A DNA stretch of 64,000 nt. Origin: Actinosynnema sp040640215. Its GTDB lineage: Bacteria; Actinomycetota; Actinomycetes; Mycobacteriales; Pseudonocardiaceae. Location: positions 124,001 to 188,000 of the forward strand of contig NZ_JBFABG010000013.1 in NCBI RefSeq assembly GCF_040640215.1. Reading direction: 5' to 3'. Under the pieces are notes generated by a model. That model saw only the letters and a program-made list of their open reading frames with translations. It was not told where the DNA came from and searched no databases. Shown piece after piece: positions 17,446-25,639 of this stretch (positions are counted from its first letter, which is position 1; each line of letters begins with the position of its first letter). The translations under genes and the position numbers were made by a program.

Positions 17446-17859
17446 TCAGAGGCCGTGCGAGGCGTTGTTGTCGAAGGTGTTGACGAGGTCGCGCATGCTC
17501 CCGGAGCCGACGACGTCGAAGTCGCCGCTGTGGTTGGAGTTGAAGAAGACCCAGACGTGGTCGCCGCGCCGGTTCCACGCCGAGCGCGCGTTGTTCTTGA
17601 CGCACAGGCCCTGCCCGTCGCCCGGCCCCTTGAAGTCGTAGCAGGAGGGCTGGGAGCTGCCGTAGTTCAGAACCGACGTGGTGAAGTCGGACACCGATCC
17701 GCGCAGCTCCGTGTAGTAGTACAGGCAGAACTCGCCGTCTTCGCAGACCCCGTTGCGCGGGGTGGCCGCCGTCGCGGCGGGGGTCGTCGACAGCACGAGC
17801 GCCGCCGCCGCGCAGAGGGCGGCCCCTGCCCGCGCGAGCCTTCTGCCGATGAGCTTCAT
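17446..17859 (-). CDS. Secreted peptidase inhibitor I36-like protein
   Basis: 137 residues; signal peptide to about residue 32 (ATAA), mature domain of about 105 residues with EFCLYYYTELRGSVSDF, four cysteines in two likely disulfides, and HVWVFFNSNHSGDFD. This fits the Streptomyces metalloprotease inhibitor family I36 (SMPI-like beta/gamma-crystallin fold). Likely an extracellular inhibitor or stress protein. The ATG follows GGACCGGAG. It shares a terminator with the HAF gene. Confidence 0.8.
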   Translation of the reverse strand: MKLIGRRLARAGAALCAAAALVLSTTPAATAATPRNGVCEDGEFCLYYYTELRGSVSDFTTSVLNYGSSQPSCYDFKGPGDGQGLCVKNNARSAWNRRGDHVWVFFNSNHSGDFDVVGSGSMRDLVNTFDNNASHGL

Positions 17860-17921
17860 CTCCGGTCCTTCCGTCGAGCTGGTCGGGCTGTCCCGACGAC
17901 CCTGGTGGGCCGCCTGGTGCC

Positions 17922-18232
17922 ATGATCGCCGACCCGCCGTGCGCACGGCTTGCCGCTTTTCCGCACCGCCCAGCTCAACCGGCTGTTCCCGGGGCCCGGG
18001 TACCGTCGCGCCGGGGGTCTGTCGTGGTCCTGCTGCCGGGCGAGGTGGCCGTGGAGGTCGACGGCCCGGTGGTGTCGGTGGACCGGCCATCGTGCGCCGT
18101 TCCGGCGGGTACGTGCTGGTCACCGACGCGACCGGGGTCGCGGTCGACCTGCACCGGTTCCAGGAGCCATGCGCACGCGGCAGGACCGGGACAACGACGT
18201 CCAGCGCGTACAACGGCAACTGGACGCACTGA
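17922..18232 (+). pseudogene. Possible frameshifted small gene
   Basis: Two adjacent frames each give protein-like sequence that stops making sense where the other begins. One reads VVVLLPGEVAVEVDGPVVSV and continues to about 18090. The other reads GYVLVTDATGVAVDLHRF and ends at a stop at 18232. Together they would form a short beta-rich protein. A single frameshift about 18090-18110 would join them. No family is recognised, and chance remains possible in this GC-rich DNA. Confidence 0.3.
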
Positions 18233-18704
18233 CGGGCGGTCGAGGCGCGCCGCCACCCCGGACCACATCGCCCACCTGCCCGAACCCGCACGACCCCCCG
18301 GTTGCTTCGAGTCCGAAGTGGACCGACCGCGATTGTCGACCTCCCCCTCAAAGGGCCGACCTTGCGGAGACGGGCCGGGACTGGTTCGACGGCTGAGCGC
18401 GCACACCGCAGTCGCGCGACCGTCGACCGAAGGACCCACGTCCACTGGAATCGTTGTCCGGTAGCCGATCAAGCCAAGTCCACAGTGGATCGTCCTGCTC
18501 CCGAGCGGTGGTTCGTGTTCACCCGGATGGGTCGATGCCGGCATCCACCGACAGTGGGACCATGGGGATGGACGGCGGGGGGCTCGTGTCGGCGGGGAGT
18601 GACGACACCGGGCCGGGCCGGCACCACGACGCCGACGACCACCGCCCGGCGGTCGCGCGCGGCAGCGCCGACCGTGTCCGCCGCACCGGCGACAAGGGGG
18701 AACC
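18233..18704. promoter_or_regulatory. Upstream region with clustered palindrome variants
   Basis: No gene seen. Holds GTCCGAAGTGGAC (18311-18323) and GTCCACAGTGGAT (18478-18490), both variants of a 13-bp palindrome repeated through the window, plus related partial copies near 18439 and 18552. It lies upstream of the small secreted protein at 18705 and is probably its regulatory region. Confidence 0.45.
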
Positions 18705-19133
18705 ATGAGGAAGACGACGAAGATCACGGCGGTCCTGACGACCACCGCCGCGCTCACCCTGCTGCTCGCGGGGACGGCCACGGCTGCGGCAGCGCCTCCG
18801 TGGTTGAACGACCCGGCCACGTGCGCGAACCCGCTCACGGCGGTGCAGCAGACCGTCAGCGGCCGGCTCGTCCAGGTCCGCCACGGCAACTGCGGCGGCA
18901 CGCAGTACGGCTGGGGCCGAATCCTCGACTACACCGGCCCCGAGCTCATCCGCTTCGAGGTCGACCTGACCGGTGACCGGATCGCGGACGACTTCTCCAC
19001 CTACACCGCCGGGAGCCGCAACTACACGCAGGCGTACCCGACGAGCCCGAGCCCGAGCCGCGCCTTCCGCGCGTGCTACGTGGCCGCCCCGAACGGAACC
19101 TGCACCCCGGGCAACTCCACCCCCTGGTGGTGA
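18705..19133 (+). CDS. Small secreted protein, DUF2690-like
   Basis: 142 residues with a signal peptide (about 1-28, AAAA), then a compact domain: ATCANPLTAVQQTVSGRLVQ, HGNCGGTQYGWGRIL, and a C-terminal pair of cysteines in RACYVAAPNGTC. The order Cys, then a GxLVQVRHxxCGxxxWGRI-type strand, resembles DUF2690 secreted proteins of actinomycetes. The ATG follows AAGGGGGAACC. Role unknown; surface or extracellular. Confidence 0.7.
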   Translation: MRKTTKITAVLTTTAALTLLLAGTATAAAAPPWLNDPATCANPLTAVQQTVSGRLVQVRHGNCGGTQYGWGRILDYTGPELIRFEVDLTGDRIADDFSTYTAGSRNYTQAYPTSPSPSRAFRACYVAAPNGTCTPGNSTPWW

Positions 19134-19185
19134 CCCGAACCGCGACCACGCGCCGAGCCGCAACAGCAGCGTCCTCGGCGTCGGC

Positions 19186-19920
19186 TCAACGGCCGTCGAT
19201 CGGGCCGTCCCTCATCGGTCCTTCGGACGCGCTGCGCTGATCGGTCGTGTCGAAGTCGCGGGGTTCGCGGTCGTCGACGTCGCGGTCCCCTGACTCGGAA
19301 TCACCGGAGGAGTCGCCGTCGGAGTCGGACTCGCTGGAGTCCGACTCGTCGGATTCCGAGCCGCCGGAGTCCGAGCCGCCGGCGTCCGGCTCGACCAGCA
19401 GCCCGCGCAGGTCCGTGTCCAGCCGTTCCAACAACGCTTCCTGTTCCGCCCGCTCGACGTGGTTCGCGTGGCACAGTTCCGCCAGGCTCGCCGCCTGCTC
19501 GCGCAAGGGGTGGTCGGTCAGGATCTCCCACGCGGTCACGAAGGTGCCCGTCCGCCCGTGACCGAAACCGCAGTAGACCAGGCTCGCGTTGCCCTCTTGG
19601 CCCGTGCGCTGGATGATCGTGGACGCGCGGACGACCTGCTCCCGGGTCGGGGCCGTGAAGTCCACCACCGGGAAGTGCTCGTACCGGATGCCGGAGTCCT
19701 GGAGCAGCTTGACGTTGTCCTCCGGCAGGGCCTCTTCGTTGGCGGACACGATGAGGCCGACCCCCTGGCCGCGCAGGAAGGCGATCTGGGCTTCGGTGAA
19801 GGCGTGCGGGGCGTCGCCGTCGCCCTGCGGGTCGTAACCGGGTTGCTGGCACCGGTACAGCACGCCCACCTCGACGGTTGCCCACTCGCGCAACGGCGGC
19901 CCGCCCTGTGCCTCGGTCAC
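19186..19920 (-). CDS. Tyrosine/dual-specificity phosphatase-like protein, acidic tail
   Basis: 244 residues. The catalytic CX5R loop is VYCGFGHGRTGTF (C117, R123), with a candidate general acid D87 in VVDFTAPT; the usual HC is YC. After the phosphatase domain comes a tail of about 60 residues dominated by Ser, Asp, Glu and Gly (GGSDSGGSESDESDSSESD and so on), rare in bacteria. The GTG start overlaps the stop of the upstream beta-rich gene. It may act on phosphotyrosine or phosphoinositide-like substrates; no signal peptide. Confidence 0.75.
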   Translation of the reverse strand: MTEAQGGPPLREWATVEVGVLYRCQQPGYDPQGDGDAPHAFTEAQIAFLRGQGVGLIVSANEEALPEDNVKLLQDSGIRYEHFPVVDFTAPTREQVVRASTIIQRTGQEGNASLVYCGFGHGRTGTFVTAWEILTDHPLREQAASLAELCHANHVERAEQEALLERLDTDLRGLLVEPDAGGSDSGGSESDESDSSESDSDGDSSGDSESGDRDVDDREPRDFDTTDQRSASEGPMRDGPIDGR

Positions 19921-20771
19921 GGGTACAGGACCTTGGTCGTGGTCGCGGTCGCGGTGATCTCGTGGCTGTGGCTCTCGATCTCCAGCAGGAAGTCCGCGGT
20001 CTCCGCCCACACCCGCCGGAAGGTGGCGGTGATGGAGATGTCGATCACCAGGTGCTGCTCGCCGGTGAGCCGGGGCAGGGAGAAGACCGCCTGGGAGGCG
20101 ATCGGCACGTTCGACACGCAGGTCCGGTTGACCGGGTGCACGAGGTCGATGTGCCCGATGCCGAACGTGGTGATGTCGTTGTGGATCAGGGACTTCCAGT
20201 CGTCGTACCGGCCGCCGCTGTGCGCGCGGAGGTCGTAGAAGTGCGCCGCCTCGGTGCCGGTGGACTGGTTGTCGACCTCGAAGTCCTGGATCTCCCGGGA
20301 GTAGGAGTTGCCCCACGAGATGCCCTCGTGGACGCCGGCGGACACCGAGCCGGTCGGCTCCTCGCCGAAGAAGCCGATGCTCGCCGCCTCGTCCGCGCCG
20401 AGGGAGTAGTCCACGTGGCTGGAGACCGTGCCCCGCTCGTGGGTCGTCTGCGGCGCGTTCTGCCGCAGCTCCAGCTTCTCGCCGTCCTGGGTGGTGGCGG
20501 TGACGAGGACCGCGATCCTCTCCAGGAAGTACCCCTGGTCCTGGTTGTTGTCCCAGGCCATGCCGGCGGGCTCCGGGTCGCCCACGCGCTTGGTGACGGC
20601 CGAGACGGTCGAGTCGCTCAGGTCGACGTAGACGACAGCCTGCTCGACGTCCGCGTTGATCTTCGCGGCGTGGATGTCGCCGCGCAGGACCACCTGGCCC
20701 GTCTGGTTGTCGGCCAGTTCGCACAGCCGTTCCTCTGCGACGACGAACCGGAAGTTCTCGTCCTGTGCCAT
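19917..20771 (-). CDS. Beta-rich protein of unknown function
   Basis: 284 residues without a signal peptide. The sequence is dominated by alternating polar strands. The central glycine/serine-rich part (GSVSAGVHEGISWGNSYSRE, about 146-165) and the following strand-rich C-terminus loosely recall the stem and rim of leukocidin-type beta-pore-forming proteins, but no diagnostic motif is certain. Co-translated with the phosphatase-like gene through a GTGA overlap. An ATG start with GAGGAG upstream is well supported. Confidence 0.6.
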   Translation of the reverse strand: MAQDENFRFVVAEERLCELADNQTGQVVLRGDIHAAKINADVEQAVVYVDLSDSTVSAVTKRVGDPEPAGMAWDNNQDQGYFLERIAVLVTATTQDGEKLELRQNAPQTTHERGTVSSHVDYSLGADEAASIGFFGEEPTGSVSAGVHEGISWGNSYSREIQDFEVDNQSTGTEAAHFYDLRAHSGGRYDDWKSLIHNDITTFGIGHIDLVHPVNRTCVSNVPIASQAVFSLPRLTGEQHLVIDISITATFRRVWAETADFLLEIESHSHEITATATTTKVLYP

Positions 20772-21215
20772 GGGCGGTGCGGCTCCTCGAAGTCGGTCGG
20801 CGCGGCCGAGCGGCGGTGATCCACCAGGCCGCCACGACGCGGCTGACGATCATCATCAGTGACTCTTCGCCGCGCGGTCTCGCCGCGTTACCCCGACCGG
20901 GAATCCGTCCGCCGGCCGGTGAGATCGACCGTCCACAACCGACTCCGCAGCGAGGTCGGGCGATTACCCGCCGATGCGATGCGAATCTCTCGCCCCTCGA
21001 ACCCCGCGCGGCCCGACAACGTCGTCCGGAAGGTGGCGCGCATTCTTGTCGTGGCCGTCCGGTGCCGGGGCACTTCGCTTACGGCGGCCCTGACCGTTGC
21101 GGCCCTGCGCCGACATCACTAACATGACTGATTCCTCGACTCCGGTGCCGGCACTTACCAGAGCCGGAGTGCGCTGTCAATCGACAGTTCGACAGGAACT
21201 CCCGGGGGAGAGCCG
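20772..21215. promoter_or_regulatory. Divergent region with plus-strand promoter and leader hairpins
   Basis: About 440 bp without a gene. A sigma-70-type promoter on the plus strand is TTGCGG (21097-21102), 17-bp spacer, TAACAT (21120-21125). The predicted leader carries an inverted repeat ACTCCGG/CCGGAGT (21139-21145 with 21164-21170) and CTGTC-AATC-GACAG (21174-21187) before the exporter permease gene. Confidence 0.5.
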
Positions 21216-23189
21216 TTGTACCAGCGGATCGTCGCGGTCGTAGCGGGAGCGCTGTTCGCATTGTTGGCATTGGTGGCGACCATCGTCACCGATCTGCACG
21301 ACCGGGAGTATCCGCAGGCCATCGGTGCGCACGGCCGGGTGGGGTTGGATTTCGGGTCGTCGGCGCTGGACGACGAGCAGGCATTCGACCGGTTGGCGCA
21401 ACTGGACACCGGACTGGGACTCGGCCTGGTCAAGATCGCGCCGGACCTCGCCGGTGCCGGCGAGGCGGATCGCAAGGTCTTCGTGAGTTTCGCCGAGGAC
21501 GTGCCGCCCACCGAATTCGGCTGGTTCGGCGGCGGCACGGGGCAAGTGGTCGACCGGGAACGCCTGGCGAATTCCTACGCGGACGGCTCCTACCTGCTGA
21601 CCGGGGACGTTTCCCGGCTCGACGAGTTCATCGCGGCGTTGTCGGGCGAGGGCGTCGTGGTGCACGCGCGGGCCGCTTCGATTTCCGAGTCCTTCGGCTT
21701 CGTGGTGAACGAGGGCAGTTTCCTGTCGGCGGTGCTCGCCGCCTTCGCGATGATCGTCGCCCTGGCGTTGTTCTGGCTGTCGATGAAGGCCCGGGGCCGG
21801 GCGCTGCGGGTCCTCGGCGGCTGTCCGGTGTGGCGCATCCTGGTGCAGGACCTCAGCGGGTTCGCGGGGGCGCTGGCCGCCTCGGGCCTGGTGGTCCTCG
21901 CCGCGTCGACGGTGTACGTGGGCCTGGCCTACGACTGGGTCTACGTCGGGACGTTCGTCACCGTGCTGCTCGGCCTGCAACTCGCGGTGACCGGGGCCGC
22001 GCTGCTGGCGGCGCTCGCCATGTCGGCCACCGCGTGGCCCACGGTCACCGTGCTCGCCCTGCGGCAGCCGGCCGTGCGCAGCCTGCGGACCGCCGCCGTC
22101 ATCGTGCAGGCGTTGACGTTCCTGCTGGTCGTGTCGTCGGCCGGTCCCGCATGGACGGCCTACCGGCAGGCGGCGGCCACCGCCGCCGACACCGCGATGT
22201 GGCGGCAGCTCTCCGATCAGGTCGGCGTCCAGTTCGGCCTCGGCGAGCAGGAGATGCTCGCGGTCGAGCCCGATTTCGGCAAGGCGGTGCGGGACGCGGA
22301 ATCGCGCGGCACCGCCGCGCTGTCCTTCACCTTCGCCGAGCGGACCCGGCCCGCCGGGTCGACCGACTACTCCGGTGTCGCGCTGGTGAACCAGCGCTGG
22401 CTCGACCTGGTCACGAAGGGCGCTCCCCGGCCCGCGCTCGAACCGGTGCCGCGATCCGAGGCGCTGGCGAACGCCGAGAACCTGGCACCCACGCTGGAGC
22501 TGTGGTCCCGGGACGGCCGGCCGGGTGCGGAGGTGCTCGCGGGGATGCGGTTCTTCCGGCCCGTCCAGGACTACCGGCTCCCCGTCGCCATGGGTGGTGG
22601 GGGCGGACAACTGGTGTTCCTCCACGACGTCCTCGTCGCGGTGCTGCCCTCCGCGTACAGCGTGATCGACGACAGCAACCTGACCTCGCTGGCGTCGACG
22701 CGCAACATCGTGTTCAGCGAGATCGGGGCGACGCAGGAGTTGTTGCAGCGCAACGGTCTGGGCGTCGACTCGCTGCGGGCCCGCGGGTTCACCGGGAAGC
22801 TGCACGTGGTCTACATCGCCGAGGACGGCATCCTGCTGGCGCAGTTCACCGCCTACGTCACGTGGCTGCTCAACCTGGCGTTGGCCGCGCTCTTGGTCGC
22901 CTTCGCCGTGGCCGCCGCGATCAGTGCGCTGATCACCGCCCTGCTGCACGCCAAGCGCGATTTCCCGTTGCGGCTCGCCGGTCGGTCGTGGGCCCACGTC
23001 CTGCGGGTCCGCGTCGCCCGGGAGGTCCTCGTCGGGATCGGCCTCACCGGCCTCGCCCTGCTCTTCCAGCGGCCCGAGGGGGTGGTGGCGGTGCTCGTGG
23101 TCGCCGCCGTCGGGCTGCTGATCGTCCCGCTGTGCCACGTGCTCGCCGCCCGCTGGTGCTTCGCCGGCGTGGGTCGGCGGCGGATCTGA
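21216..23189 (+). CDS. Bacteriocin-associated ABC permease (DUF1430 type)
   Basis: 657 residues with one N-terminal membrane helix (3-22), a long extracytoplasmic part, a central block of helices (about 170-310), a second extracytoplasmic part and C-terminal helices (about 550-650). The layout and the ATPase partner match the permease of lactococcin-972-group bacteriocin export/immunity systems. The TTG start is set by GGGGGAG six bases upstream. First gene of a three-gene unit. Confidence 0.8.
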   Translation: MYQRIVAVVAGALFALLALVATIVTDLHDREYPQAIGAHGRVGLDFGSSALDDEQAFDRLAQLDTGLGLGLVKIAPDLAGAGEADRKVFVSFAEDVPPTEFGWFGGGTGQVVDRERLANSYADGSYLLTGDVSRLDEFIAALSGEGVVVHARAASISESFGFVVNEGSFLSAVLAAFAMIVALALFWLSMKARGRALRVLGGCPVWRILVQDLSGFAGALAASGLVVLAASTVYVGLAYDWVYVGTFVTVLLGLQLAVTGAALLAALAMSATAWPTVTVLALRQPAVRSLRTAAVIVQALTFLLVVSSAGPAWTAYRQAAATAADTAMWRQLSDQVGVQFGLGEQEMLAVEPDFGKAVRDAESRGTAALSFTFAERTRPAGSTDYSGVALVNQRWLDLVTKGAPRPALEPVPRSEALANAENLAPTLELWSRDGRPGAEVLAGMRFFRPVQDYRLPVAMGGGGGQLVFLHDVLVAVLPSAYSVIDDSNLTSLASTRNIVFSEIGATQELLQRNGLGVDSLRARGFTGKLHVVYIAEDGILLAQFTAYVTWLLNLALAALLVAFAVAAAISALITALLHAKRDFPLRLAGRSWAHVLRVRVAREVLVGIGLTGLALLFQRPEGVVAVLVVAAVGLLIVPLCHVLAARWCFAGVGRRRI

Positions 23190-23204
23190 TCGGAGTCTGC
23201 GCGG

Positions 23205-23861
23205 ATGTTGGTGCGAGCCGAGGACGTCGGCGTGGCCATCGGCGGTCGGACCGTGCTCGACGGCGAGACCCTGCGCTGCGAGCCGGGGACGATGACGGCC
23301 CTGGTCGGTCCGAGCGGGTCGGGCAAGACGACCCTGCTGCACTGCCTGGGGCTGCTGCTCCCGGTGGACCGGGGAAGGATCTTGGTCGGCGACGACGACG
23401 TCACGGCGTACGGTGCCGCCGCGCGACGGCGGTTCTGGCGCGACCACGCGGCGTTCGTGCTCCAGGACTACGGGATCATGGACGAGGAGTCCGTGGCGTT
23501 CAACGTCACGATGAGCTCGGGCCTGTTCCGCAAGCGGGCCACCGGGGACCTGGACCGGTTGGCGCGCGTGCTGGAGCAGACCGGCCTGGGTGGTCGCCAG
23601 GAGGAGGTGGCCGGTCACCTCAGCGGCGGGGAGAAGCAGCGGCTCGCGCTGTCCCGCGCCATCTACAAGCAGGCCGCGGTGGTGTTCGTCGACGAGCCGA
23701 CCGCGTCGCTCGACGCGCCGAACCGCCGCAAGGTGATCGACCTGTTCGCGGACTTCGCCGCCGGCGGCTGCACGGTGATCGTGTCGACGCACGACGCCGA
23801 GATGATCGAGGCGTGCGGGACGCGGTACGAGATCGGCAGTGCACGGGCGGTCACGGCGTGA
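23205..23861 (+). CDS. ABC ATPase, lactococcin-972 export group
   Basis: 218 residues of the MacB/LolD-like ATPase group: Walker A GPSGSGKT (35-42), signature LSGGEKQR (about 142-149), Walker B VVFVDEPTASLD, H-loop STHD. The VLQDYGIMDEESV segment after the Q-loop is typical of the bacteriocin-export subgroup. It lies 15 bp after the permease gene and would energise export or efflux immunity. Confidence 0.9.
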   Translation: MLVRAEDVGVAIGGRTVLDGETLRCEPGTMTALVGPSGSGKTTLLHCLGLLLPVDRGRILVGDDDVTAYGAAARRRFWRDHAAFVLQDYGIMDEESVAFNVTMSSGLFRKRATGDLDRLARVLEQTGLGGRQEEVAGHLSGGEKQRLALSRAIYKQAAVVFVDEPTASLDAPNRRKVIDLFADFAAGGCTVIVSTHDAEMIEACGTRYEIGSARAVTA

Positions 23862-23907
23862 TCCGCCGGAGGTCGCTTCCCGTTTCCGGGCAAAGGGGTG
23901 GTTCGCG

Positions 23908-24261
23908 GTGAGAACGGTGTCGAAGATCGTCATCGGCGTGGTCGCGGTACTCGTCGTGGGCGGGGGTGTCGCCGCCGCCGCGTACGGCTTCGGGTCGTCC
24001 TCCACCGATGCCCACCCGCCGTGCGAGCAGCTCCCCAGCCCGGCCGAGGCGTCCGCCGGGCTGGCCGGGAACCAGAGGCTGGCCGACGAGATCAAGGGCG
24101 TGGGCGGTGAGGTGGCGGTGAACGTCGGCACCCCGTGCGACGACCCGAACCGCGCGCTGATCCAGGTCGACTACGGGTCGTCGGACGAGCGCGAGGCGGT
24201 GCGACGACTGCTGGCTGCCGGGACCGGCTTCGGCGTCCCGGTGCACCTGGTCGAGCGGTAG
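23908..24261 (+). CDS. Small membrane-anchored protein of exporter operon
   Basis: 117 residues: one N-terminal membrane helix (VIGVVAVLVVGGGVAAAAYG), then an extracytoplasmic domain of about 85 residues with two cysteines (PPCEQLPS, TPCDDPN) and a charged C-terminus. Third gene after the ABC permease and ATPase, 46 bp downstream. It has none of the Gly/Trp/Tyr-rich features of lactococcin 972, so it is more likely an accessory or immunity protein than the toxin. GTG start with AAAGGGG upstream. Confidence 0.65.
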   Translation: MRTVSKIVIGVVAVLVVGGGVAAAAYGFGSSSTDAHPPCEQLPSPAEASAGLAGNQRLADEIKGVGGEVAVNVGTPCDDPNRALIQVDYGSSDEREAVRRLLAAGTGFGVPVHLVER

Positions 24262-24347
24262 CGCGGTCGCTCGGAGGAGTCGCGCCGGCAGCGGCTCCGA
24301 CCGGTCGCGGAGAGGACGCGCCCGTGCGGGCCGTGACAGGTATTCGC

Positions 24348-24361
24348 TATATTCAGAATAT
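24348..24361 (+). promoter_or_regulatory. Leaderless promoter with operator on the start codon
   Basis: TATATT (24348-24353) lies six bases before the hydrolase ATG at 24360, the spacing expected for a -10 element of a leaderless mRNA. Overlapping it is ATATTCAGAATAT (24349-24361), a palindrome with 6-bp arms that includes the start codon. The AT-rich island stands out in this DNA and probably binds the MarR/GbsR-type product of the second gene. Confidence 0.6.
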
Positions 24362-25169
24362 GGTGAACCTGACTGCGGTGCTCCGTCGCGAGGACGCCGA
24401 GCTGCGGTACCGCGACCTCGCGGGCAGCCTGCGCCCGGTCGTGTTCACGCACGGCGCGGGGATGGACCACCGGATGTTCGACGTGCCGGCCCGCGCCCTG
24501 CACGCCGCCGGGCACCGGGTGGTCGGCTGGGACCTGCGCGGCCACGGCGAGTCCACCCTCGCGGCGGGCACCCGGTTCACCGCCGCAGCCGCGCTGGACG
24601 ACCTCGTGTCGCTGCTCGACCACCTGGGCCTGGAACGCCCGGTGCTGGTCGGGCACTCACTGGGCGGCAACCTCGCGCAGGCGCTCGTGCGCCGCCTGCC
24701 CGATCGGGTGCACGGGCTCGTGGTCGTGGACGCGACGTGGAACGCCGGGCCGCTCAGCGCGGTCGAACGGTCCCTGCTCGCACTCGCCGCACCGTCGTTG
24801 GCACTCGTGCCGGCCTCCCGGCTGCCGGGGCTCCTGGCCCGCGCCTCGGCCGTGACGCCGGAGGGCATCGCGGAGTCGGAGGCCACTTTCGCGCGCATGC
24901 CGAAACGGGTCTTCCTGGACGTGTGGCGGGCGACCGCGTCATTGGTGGACCCGGACCGGACCTACCGCACGCCGGTGCCGCTGGGGCTCATCCGCGGCGA
25001 GCGCGACCGCACCGGCAACATCGCCGCGGCCATGCCCCGCTGGGCCGTCGCCGAAGGGGTGGCCGAGCACGTCATCCCCGACGCGGGGCACAACGTGACG
25101 CTGGACGCCGGGACCGCGACAGCCGCCGTGATCGGCGAGCTCGTCACCCGGTGGGAGACCGCGACGTGA
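24360..25169 (+). CDS. Alpha/beta hydrolase
   Basis: 269 residues. Oxyanion segment THGAGMDH, nucleophile elbow GHSLGGN (Ser about 100), catalytic Asp in RGERDRT and His in DAGHNV. A serine hydrolase of the esterase/haloperoxidase type acting on an unknown small ester or lactone. No Shine-Dalgarno; a promoter-like TATATT lies six bases before the ATG, so translation is probably leaderless. The stop overlaps the start of the regulator gene (GTGA), forming a two-gene autoregulated unit. Confidence 0.88.
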   Translation: MVNLTAVLRREDAELRYRDLAGSLRPVVFTHGAGMDHRMFDVPARALHAAGHRVVGWDLRGHGESTLAAGTRFTAAAALDDLVSLLDHLGLERPVLVGHSLGGNLAQALVRRLPDRVHGLVVVDATWNAGPLSAVERSLLALAAPSLALVPASRLPGLLARASAVTPEGIAESEATFARMPKRVFLDVWRATASLVDPDRTYRTPVPLGLIRGERDRTGNIAAAMPRWAVAEGVAEHVIPDAGHNVTLDAGTATAAVIGELVTRWETAT

Positions 25170-25639
25170 GCGCGGACGACGACCGGGCCGCGTTCGTCGC
25201 GGCGCTGGGCGACCTCCTCGCGTCGTGGCACCTGCCGCGCGCGACCGGCCGGGTGTACGGGCAACTGCTGCTCGACGCGGACCCGGCGTCCCTCGACGCC
25301 CTCGGCGACGCGCTCGGTCTCAGCAAGGGCGCGGTGAGCACGGCGGTCCGCGAACTGGTCGCGTGGGGTTTGGCGCGCACCATCCCGCAATCGGGCAGCC
25401 GCCGCCTGCTGGTCGAAGCGGCGGGCGGGTTCGACCAACTCCTGGCGGCGAGCCACGCGCGGACCCGCGCCTTCGTCCGCGTGCTCCGCAGCGGCACCCG
25501 ACTGGCCGACGGCGACCGCGCCAAGTCCCGGCTCACCGGGGTCGCCGACTTCTTCACCGCCTACGTGGACGCCGGCGACGAGATGCTGCGCGACCTGACC
25601 TCGCGCGGGGACGCCGCTACGGACCGACCGGGCGACTGA
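25166..25639 (+). CDS. MarR/GbsR-type transcriptional regulator
   Basis: 157 residues. The winged helix (about 40-95, LGDALGLSKGAVSTAVRELVAWGLARTIP) is followed by dimerisation helices. The GbsR/TrmB-like wording of the helix-turn-helix and the C-terminal helix fit repressors of small efflux or choline-type operons. It is co-translated with the alpha/beta hydrolase, whose start codon lies within a 13-bp palindrome, so repression of its own operon is the natural model. Its 3' end overlaps the convergent kinase-like gene by 23 bp. Confidence 0.85.
   Translation: MSADDDRAAFVAALGDLLASWHLPRATGRVYGQLLLDADPASLDALGDALGLSKGAVSTAVRELVAWGLARTIPQSGSRRLLVEAAGGFDQLLAASHARTRAFVRVLRSGTRLADGDRAKSRLTGVADFFTAYVDAGDEMLRDLTSRGDAATDRPGD

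Noticed and set aside
23908..24261. Third gene of the exporter operon as the lactococcin-972-like toxin
   Set aside because: It is membrane-anchored rather than released and lacks the Gly/Trp/Tyr-rich mature sequence of that family.
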